Assembly (NCBI GenBank): GCA_029168955.1
Contig: JAPDOI010000368.1
Span: 654,434 to 718,433, forward strand
Direction: 5' to 3'
Source of the DNA: Aplectana chamaeleonis
Taxonomy: Eukaryota; Nematoda; Chromadorea; Rhabditida; Cosmocercidae
DNA length: 64,000 nt
Shown: positions 56,053-64,000 of the stretch, piece after piece
Layout of the letters: the number at the start of each line of letters is the position of its first letter
Position numbering within the stretch: position 1 is the first letter of the stretch
Position numbers and translations under genes: made by a program
The notes under the pieces: generated by a model
What the model was told of the DNA's origin: nothing
The model's database searches: none
Seen by the model: the letters and a program-made list of their open reading frames with translations, nothing else

Positions 56053-57440
56053 TTAAGCGCGCTCCCCCCTTCAAACCTGTATACCTCTTTTCAACAATGG
56101 TGTGCGGGGACAGCGGCTCTCTACACACCGAGGGAGGGAGTTGTTCCGCCTTTCGCTGCTCTTAATTTCCACTCAGGGACCACTTCGCTCGCTCTGAATG
56201 GCGTGACGTCTTAAACTGCAAAAACAGGACAGCTCCTTCCTTGGTGTGTAGACAGCCCCTGTCCCTGGTGTGCGCACATCCCTAAAAGTCTGGTCCTTTT
56301 TTCTCCAACGTTGTGCGCGCTCCTTATAAACCCTTTTGCACCTCCCGCAATGGTGTGTGCACCTCCTCTATTGCGTAGTCACTGTCCTAGACGTTGTGCG
56401 CACCGCCTCCATTGCGTAGTCACTGTCCTAGACGTTGTGCGCTCCTCTTCAAACCCTGCTTACTTCCCAAGACACTGCGCGTTCTTCTCAAACTCTCTTC
56501 ACATTCCAGAACATCGTGCGGGCTTTTCATGACCCCCCAGTTGCTCCAAAAAAAACACTGTGACACTGTGCGAGCTCCTACTGTACGCCCCGCCCCCAAT
56601 CACTACACTGCGCGCGCTCAAAACCTGAACCTCTTTTTCAATAACACGGTACACGCTTCTCCTGAATCCCTTACTCCGCATCTTTTTACACGTTTCGCGC
56701 TCTTCCTGAACCACTAATCATCTTTGACGGCGTCTTCTTTTCCCGCTCCTCTTCAACCTCTTATCACTTCCGACGACTCTGCCAGCGCCTCTTCCTAGAA
56801 CCCTACTAACTTTCAAAAAACGCTATGGGTGCTCCCTCCAAAGCCTCTACCGACTTTCCTAGACTCTTTCGTGCGCGCTCCTCTCTTACGTATAGTCACT
56901 CTCAAGACAGTGCGCGCGCTTTACCTAACCCGTACGTAAGGCGCTCCCTAAATCTATTCACCATCAAATTCCTTTGTACGCGCTCCTCCCGTAACCCTAC
57001 TCCCTTCCCAGCGACACAGCGCGCACCTGAGATCTCACTAACCTTTCGCTGACCCTGGGTGGGCACCTCCTGATCCATGACTTTTTTCTTCGAATTTGTG
57101 CTCGTTCCTGTTCAACCTCGAATCACTTCTCACGACATTGCGCGCCTCTTCCTAAATCCGTGCGCGTTCCTCCTAAACCTCTGTTCACTATAGAATCCAC
57201 TGTGCGCGCTTCTAATAGTCTCCTAATCGTTTCCCAAGACTTCAATGCGCGCCTCCTGAACCTCTATTTGCTTCCACGACGCTAAACGCGCTCCTCCTAT
57301 ACTCCTTCACCCTACCAACGACACTGCGCGCACTTCTGTGAACCCCTTATTCACCTTTACATGAAACTGTGGCGTGATGTTCATAGACCACTTACTGACT
57401 TTCCACGGCGCTGTGCGTGCTCGCTTCTGAACCAGGGCTG

Positions 57441-59870
57441 GGCACGTCCCGGCATGGCGATTCTGAATATGCACCCTCTATGGGAAATCGAAATCAGCTG
57501 TTTTCCGAAAAAGTGCTGAGCACAGCAGCCATGATTTTGACTTCTGCTTGCTTTTTGATAAACAAGAATATAAAAAGCACTGAATAAAGAAAATTCCGAA
57601 AATGTCAACAAAAAGGTAATGTAATTTCTAAACTTCAAAACAATCCCATGAGGAAAAATTTTTTAGTAAGACAAAAAGATAAGACAATTTTCATCACAAA
57701 ACAATTGAACAATTACAAACAAGAGAACCACTACCCTCTACAAAACGTCGTAATTCACATCATTCGAGGAGCGATCGGCGCGCGCGACGCCTCGGCCTCC
57801 GTCGGCCCTACGCTCTCTCACTGTCTCTAACCTCCGCTCCACACCAGCACGCGCAGGAACCAAGTGAATTTTGCCGTTTTATAGCCTTTACTATTGCGAT
57901 ATTTAGTGTTTTCTGTCGAATGTTTTCATAAACCTATGAAGGATTAAGCTAATCTGTGTTTGATTGTTCTGTGTGGAAATCAAAACTTTTTTAGTGTTCT
58001 GGAACAATGTTAGGTTTCATGTGATGCGTAGGGAATAGAAAACCCGAGTTTTACTCTTCTTGAATTCTGCAATCCCTTGGAGAATCGGCGTGCCTTGCGA
58101 TGCGCTGTTTGTACGCGGCTACACAGCGCACACGGGACTGGAAAGCGCATTGACATTATTAATAAAAAATGTATTTTATTACAGAACGGGGAGGAGAAAA
58201 GATTGAAACTGAAGGAAATGGAAGATGGTCTATTCTGGCCCCTGGAGACCCCGCCCAACCCCTGGCGGCCCCAGATGGTGGCGCGGCGGGCCGGGGACGG
58301 GTGCGTCTTGGTTAATTTTGTTTACTTCTTGAATATTTCTCGATGATTATGTCTCGGCTGTTTCTCGACTGCTTCTGGCCCGTTCCATGAGAAGCCGAGA
58401 AATAACAGCGGAATAGTCGGGAAATAGCCCACCAGGAGCCGCTGCGGAGCCTGGTGGGCTATTTTCCGGCTATTTCGCGGTCAAAACTCTCAGAGGAGCA
58501 ACGTTGAGAGTTTTGGACAAGAAATAGCCGCGAAATTTTTGCTCGCCGCGTAATAGCCGCGAAATAGCCGTTAAATGATGCTCGCCGTGAATTAGCCGCG
58601 AAGTAGCCGCTAAATAATGCTCGCCGCGAAATATCCGCCAAATATTTGGTCTGCTTAGGTCTAATTTAGTTTAGCTTAGTTGAGCTCATTTAAATTATGA
58701 ACGGACAAGCACGCTTATGTCGATTATTTTTTCCGCAGGGCTACCGTAACCCTCCTTTAAAAATTTTCCAAGTGTCAGCTCGGATATGAGCACATCATAA
58801 TAGCCAACAAACATGTTTGCACAATCTCGACCTCCTCAGCCACTCCCCAGTGGCTTCTCGAGGAGAGCGGTTTGTGAATGAATGCATACTGCTCCTCTAC
58901 CCTTTTGTACCCCGAATCTTATGAGCGTGTGTTTTCTTTCGTTATCATGTTTTGTTGAAGAATGGTTACGGTAGCCCTGCGGAAAAAATGATCGGCATAG
59001 GCGTGCTTTTTATGAACGGTCTATCCAATGGTGAACTTCCTTGTGCTGCTGAGAAGCGCTCCTTTTTGGAATTCCGGAATGTTTCCGGAAAATTACTGGT
59101 AAAGTCGAGTTTCCTAATCGCCTGTTATTACTGCTTCCCCTTTTCAATGAACTTGAGTACTCTTTCCGACTAGACGACCCACCCAGAAAAATTGAATTTT
59201 CGTGGTGTTTCATATATGTTCTTTGCATACATTTCACATGTTGCTCTGCTTCTACATGTTTAGAAGCGAAAACATCAGAAATTGATCCCTTAGCGGCATG
59301 CGAACACCTTTTTTTACCAGAGTGAGTCGTCTATTCCGAAAGAGTATGTGAACGTATTCTTGTAGGCATACAGGGCGACGATCAACCATGGCAGGACGGC
59401 GCTTTGTAGTGACATACGACGTATTTAGTCGACTGGAAGGACTGCTCAATGCCTAATTTGATGAAATTTTGAAGCATCGCAAATCCATTCCCAATGAGGC
59501 GCTCATGAGCTCGGATGATAGGATATCGACGTATTTCATGGCATGTACACCTCACATTTTTCTTGTTCTCTCTTCTGACTACCAGAATATTTCTTCTTAG
59601 CGGAACATGTCGTCGAATTCGGCTCTCAAATAGTGAAAGGTCAAGCGATTATCAATATTGATGGCTTCAATTTCAACTCCCAGACAAGTGGGTGTTGGGG
59701 GGGGGGAGGGGGGGTGTTGGAGGGATACCCCGGGTGATATTTGCATCTCATTTCCAATGCTTTCTGTGAGTATCGACCAGGCTGGATACGTCGGCTTTCC
59801 AACTATGACCGGGGGGCCTCATATTGATAATGATCCTTACATATACTCATCGGCGTGGTGGTGTGTCTGA
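57441..59870. other. No gene; GAAATAGCC repeat at 58,380-58,660
   Basis: 58,380-58,660 repeats CCGCGAAATAGCCG and TGCTCGCCGCGAAATA phrases around a perfect CCACCAGG / CCTGGTGG hairpin (58,429-58,464). A G-rich tract is at about 59,695-59,716. CTACCGTAACC at 58,742 and GGTTACGGTAGCC at 58,963, each beside TTTTTTCCGCAGGG or its complement, bound a roughly 240-bp inverted-repeat segment (58,728-58,990). Confidence 0.45.
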
Positions 59871-60399
59871 CAACGGGTCGTATTCGTCAACTGCTAACCC
59901 GCCGAGGGAATTCGAAGGAAGCGGAAGGGATGATGCCGCGCGCGGCAGAGGAACAGATCGACCTTATCTTACACGCTGAAAGATAGAAATGTACCTATCG
60001 ATCGACTACCCTTCGCACTCCCGTCGACTTCCCTTGGAGAATATGGCCTTAATTTTTCTTTTCTTTGATTTTTTTGCTTTTTTCAGCTTCGAGAGTGTTT
60101 AAATTAAATGTATTATGTAGTAATATAATATGGTACTTTGTCAATTCGAGACTTGATGCTCTCAGCAAGAAGAGACTTGATGCCTCATGTACCAAGTCGG
60201 CATGAAGTCTTAATTTGCCGCGTTAAATTCACTGTATGGGTGAATTTGCCACTAGGATAGGTGAGAGTGGGGTGAATATCCCGTGAAAATGGCGCGAACT
60301 GGCAGCGAGAGAGGATCCAATTTACCCCGAAAATGAGGTGAAATTACCTCGAAAAATGGGTGAGTTTACCTCGAAAATTTCACGAATTTGATGGTCCAC

Positions 60400-60640
60400 A
60401 GCGAGAGAAGCCCCGCCTTGTCCGCAACATGGGCGTAATCTTCACCGAGGTCTGCGGTGAGGATCCACCCTCTGCGGACCGCGGCGTAACTCGCCCCCCC
60501 CCGCCGTGAGGATACCCACTGTATCCTCCCAGCAGCCAAAATTATGCTGGGCTCCGGAGAAAGACCCGAAGTCACCTTTCAGGGTAGGCATCATAATGCC
60601 GAATGAGGACTCTAGTGAGATGAGGCGGCTTTTATACCGG
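60400..60640 (-). repeat. TATA / Sm-like / hairpin module, copy 6
   Basis: On the - strand: GGTATAAAAGCC (about 60,639), CCTGAAAGGTGACTTCGGG, GCCCAGCATAATTTTGGCTG, then GGATAC-AGTGG-GTATCC. This is the cleanest copy. Confidence 0.6.
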
Positions 60641-60882
60641 CTGTGCTCATAGTGAACACATCGAGACGCTATCAATTGTTTTATCATGTTTTCGCTGAGA
60701 TGTTTTCAATTGTTTAGAAATTTCTGACATGCCAGCAACGGCGGTAATTTCACCCTTTGCGCTGAGTGATATCCAGCCGCTCAACAACTGATGTGCATTA
60801 ACATGTTAGCGATGGCGGTATTTTGACTCTTTGCGCTGACTGATATCCGACCGCTCAGCTAATTCACCCATTGCGCGGATAA

Positions 60883-62414
60883 GGTTGCGGTACCATTGAC
60901 AACCAAGCATGCCTCGCCCACTTTCCCTCGCGCTTGCTGCGCCCTCCACCCTGGCTCTTTCGACGGAGACACAAAGAAAAAGACGCTACTGTTGTGTCGT
61001 CGACTGGCATCTGTCAGATGAGCGAGGTTTTGCTGCATAATATGGCGAACATCGGCCACGACCGCTTCGTCTTTAGAGATGCTGAGATTGAAATCACAAA
61101 CTGAGAATGCATTTCCTGCAGTACAAATTCTTCGAGTTCAAAAAGTATTTCTATTCCCCAAAAATGGGGAACAGTTCTGACGCTCACTCTTTTTATAACA
61201 CTGCAGTTCGTTTAAGAAAACTACCGGATTCAATACTAACCTGCTGATTAAACATATGATAAAGAAGAAAAAGCGAAGCAAACTCTATAACAAATGAGTA
61301 CCTTCAAGCAAAAGTGGCTTGATGCTGACAGAAACGTTCCTACAAAAAGAAACAATAGGAAAGAGGAGTGGGCGAGTCTACAAAAAATTAACAATGCTTT
61401 TTGAGAACCGAGTCCTGTAGCTGAAATTTTGAATTCAAGAAATCAACTTCAGAGAAGAGCTTTGTGGTTTTGGAAAGGAGCTTACTCCGGTGGAAATATT
61501 TTATACCTAATATCGAAAAGAAGACGTAAAGTCTGACCAACATGAGCGGTTTCCTTTCGCTGATCAGAAAAATGAACTGGTGAAAGTACAGAAGGAACTG
61601 CAATTACTATCCCATTAACTGAACCTTTCCAAACAAGTGGGTCTTTTATCGAGAGGCATCGAGCTTTTCCATGTGAAATAGAGCAACGGTTTATCCTTGG
61701 GAATTGAAAGTTTTCGCAGAGTGAATTAGTTCTCAAGAAATTCTGTTGAGTTTCTGAAGACTCGCTCATTCAGTTTTACTGTTTCTCCTTTTTTGTTGGA
61801 ACGTTTCTGTCTGCCCAAAACCACCTTCACCTGAAACAGGTTTTTGACAGAATTGCTGACTTTTTTCTGGAAATACGTTTTGACCTACGAGGAATCTCCA
61901 AGATTTTCTGATTTGTATCGATTGATTTTATAACAATAAACAGCCTATTTGTTGACCAGTTCCTCTGTATCACCTCATTAAAGAAAGTACAGCCTACCAC
62001 GGTTTTCACCGATTCGATCGAAAAAAAATTTACTATAGTGATCTCTCCCTGGTTGCAAACCTTGTTGAGGGGGCACCCAAGATTCATCCAAGAAAATGAG
62101 AATTTTTAATACCAGATATATGATAGTACTTTTCTGAATACCCCATGGAATACTCTCTGATTTCTGAAAAGAGCTGGCTTTCGTTTTTCACAAGGAGTTT
62201 CCAAGTGTTCCCCCTCAAACCAGGTTCGCACCCTGTAGTGTACAGCCAAAGCTCTAAATTGGTCCACCCTGCGGAGACGCAGAGATAGATAGATTGCACT
62301 TTGGCAGGGCCGAGAGAGCGCCGGGCTGGCTGGGAGCGCGTTTCTTTTCGTCCTCTGCGCTCATCATACTGACTCCGACACCCCGCGTGCCGAGTTGTCA
62401 ATGCTCCGGAGACC
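60883..62414. mobile_element. Second Mutator-like element, 9-bp duplication
   Basis: Flanked by CGCGGATAA at 60,874-60,882 and 62,415-62,423. The ends GGTTGCGGTACCATTGACAA and, inward from the right, GGTCTCCGGAGCATTGACAA form an inverted repeat; the relative at 33,708-33,720 reads GCGGATAAG once, without the insert. 1,532 bp. Several - strand frames of 60-105 codons inside have no recognised motif. The ends differ from the satellite-bearing Mutator-like family. Confidence 0.85.
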
Positions 62415-63253
62415 CGCGGATAAGCTTTGATGACGGAGCTAAAGGTGAATTTGAAGCCTAATGATAACAGAGCGTGATAAAGGCCGCTTTCCCCGAAGCA
62501 TCAAGTCTCGAATTTGCAGAGTAACTAGTTGTTTTAATGTTTAGTCGCAGTTTTTTGGAGAGTCGTCGCAATTAATGCTGCCTTTTAGGCGTAATTTCTC
62601 AGTTTTTTCAAACATCGATATTTTAAAAGGGTGTGTATTTTTCGGATTCTTTCAGAACCCTATTTCGGTTTACTCTCCTGACTTCTTGAATGTGCATTGT
62701 CGTTCCATTTTGTTAGTATTGGATGGAGTCTTTGAAATTCGATATTCACATTTGGAAAAAAGAAATTGGAAGAATAAAGATCGTTATATTGTACTTTCTA
62801 TAATACTTGGACGTAAAGGATGAGAGCCCGCAACTCATTGGATGATTAAGATGTGGCATAAATCGCTTTTAAATTTTTTTTTGATTTGAATTCAATGAAA
62901 CGTACGAAAAAACAGCAAAAAATTAATATTCACATTCAAAAATGTATACTTGTAACGAAAAAAAGGATCTGAGTCACCATAATGAATAGGAAACAAAAGA
63001 CAAAGAATCACACGGAGGTTAGAGAAAATGAGGGTTTAAGATATCAAAATGAATGAATCTAACGTATTTTATTGCAATTGCAGTAAATTCCCCGCAATGA
63101 GGCCAATTTTCCCGAGAAGCGATGCGAAAAATTCAGGCGGTCGCGGGGAAGCCAATGGAGGCAGAGGTGGCCGTGGAGCGCGCGTTTTGTATTGAAATTT
63201 CACTTCATTTACCCTTCGACTACCCGGCGGGTTAATGGCGAATACGGCCCCAG

Positions 63254-64000
63254 GTGGAAAGTGATTAACCACCGGAGGCCGGCTGGCGCAGCGCGTGCGA
63301 CGCAAATCTGCGGCGCGCGCGTCTGACACTATTGGAGCATGATTATACACTCGACCAAAATTCGATACAGGCGAGAGGATGTGATATACAGGCGAAACGA
63401 GGCCTAGCTCTGCTTAATACACTACTGACGAGCCTCAGGAATTGGAATTAATGCAATATGTGGTACCAGCGGCGTCGGCCGGCTGACGCCGGCCTCTGCC
63501 GCTGGGGCCCGGCTGCGCCGGCCCATTTGCCGGCTTCGCCGGCATATTGGGTATAAGGCAAATAACTCGGTGCTTTCCTTCTTCCTGCGCCGGCCCATAA
63601 GCTGGTTTAGGCGGCAACACTTAAACCATGGGAAATCACAACGCATTCCAAACCTTGCTACGCCCGTTTACCTCCTTATCTGTAACGTGACACACCGGTC
63701 GTTCTTCCGTTTTATAGGATCCTGAACTGGCCTCTGATTTATCTTAATTTTTGCCATGATAAGGACAACCGCTGTTTGGAGTTTACTAAATGTTTTCATG
63801 ATCAACCGACCCCCTGCTACTTTTATTGCCAAATGAAGTAGAATGATGTTTGTGTTTCATGAATACAGATTTTGATTAACTCTTATTTTCATCGTATATA
63901 AACACGATTTAGAAAAGTTAGTGCATATAAACAGCTAAGCAGTTGAATTGAGTGGTGAAGGGTAGGGGGACCTAGTGAAGAAAGGAGTAGTGTACGCTCT
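63254..64000. other. No gene; GCCGGC-rich hairpins at 63,476-63,600
   Basis: GGCCGGCTGACGCCGGCC, GGCTGCGCCGGCC and GCCGGCTTCGCCGGC form a run of short stems. The remainder is AT-rich, with no exon recognised. Confidence 0.45.

Larger units (their letters stand above)
54440..57440. repeat. Diverged minisatellite, GTGCGCGCTCCT motif
   Basis: About 2 kb of loosely periodic sequence, net of two inserted MITEs, built from phrases like TTGTGCGCGCTCCTCTTAAA, CCTCTATACACC and AATGGTGTGC at roughly 55-75-bp spacing. Two MITEs are inserted at 55,075-56,052. Strand asymmetry is strong: C and T greatly outnumber A and G on the + strand. No gene. Confidence 0.75.
60136..62521. mobile_element. Inverted-repeat element with CTTTGTCAATTCG ends, copy 2
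   Basis: CTTTGTCAATTCGAGACTTG at the left; complement of CTCTGCAAATTCGAGACTTG at the right; TA on both sides (60,134-60,135 and 62,522-62,523). Matches 32,321-33,813. Holds module copy 6 on the - strand (60,400-60,640) and is itself split by 60,883-62,414. Confidence 0.8.
59871..63253. mobile_element. Inverted-repeat element, GTCGTATTCG ends, copy 2, nested
   Basis: The ends CGGGTCGTATTCGTCAACTG and TTAATGGCGAATACGGCCCC match 31,341-32,279. The interior pieces 59,871-60,130 and 62,525-63,253 correspond to that smaller copy; 60,136-62,521 is a separate insertion. Confidence 0.7.

Noticed and set aside
61388..62401. Known transposase in the 60,883-62,414 element
   Set aside because: No catalytic or zinc-finger motif could be read in any frame, so no product is named.

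Overview
Eukaryotic, non-coding-rich DNA that is most likely from a nematode. The evidence is one clearly readable multi-exon gene with short TTTCAG-type splice acceptors, a typical acceptor just before its start codon (a trans-splice-like site), an exact 19-nt match to the nematode spliced leader SL1, and Tc3-, mariner- and MITE-type transposons of kinds common in worms. A strongylid (clade V) parasite is my guess for the group; the sequence does not prove it.

The only host gene I can name is a MEMO1 orthologue on the + strand (39,700-51,482, ten coding exons, about 11.8 kb). Every residue expected in the family's active-site-like pocket is present. Its introns are packed with transposons: a 5'-truncated LINE, TTAA-flanked MITEs, perfect palindromes, an SL1-like hairpin and a head-to-head pair of tRNA-like sequences. 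The last exon fits the conserved C-terminus only if the reading frame is corrected by one base. An unidentified pair of possible exons lies divergently upstream on the - strand (38,478-39,055).

Everything else is a layered transposon graveyard. 0-7.5 kb: hAT-like and other MITEs with small inverted-repeat elements. 7.57-11.07 kb: a Mutator-like element (9-bp target duplication) whose body is about 25 copies of a 113-bp hairpin-bearing satellite. 11-31 kb: LINE remnant, hAT MITEs, a Tc3-like element, a dead mariner, long palindromes. 31.3-37.99 kb: a nested stack in which a second copy of the satellite-bearing Mutator-like element sits in a CA microsatellite, inside a hAT-like element, inside a further inverted-repeat element. 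51.5-64 kb: TTAA MITEs in tandem, a 3-kb diverged minisatellite, and another three-level nest ending in a different 9-bp-duplication element.

Two patterns join the window together. The two satellite-bearing Mutator-like copies are in opposite orientation 23.8 kb apart. A small-RNA-gene-like module (TATA box, GGTGRC block, AATTTTG-type Sm-like site, then a hairpin kept by compensating changes) recurs six times inside at least three differently bounded transposons. Boundaries of old repeats are approximate unless a target duplication is stated.
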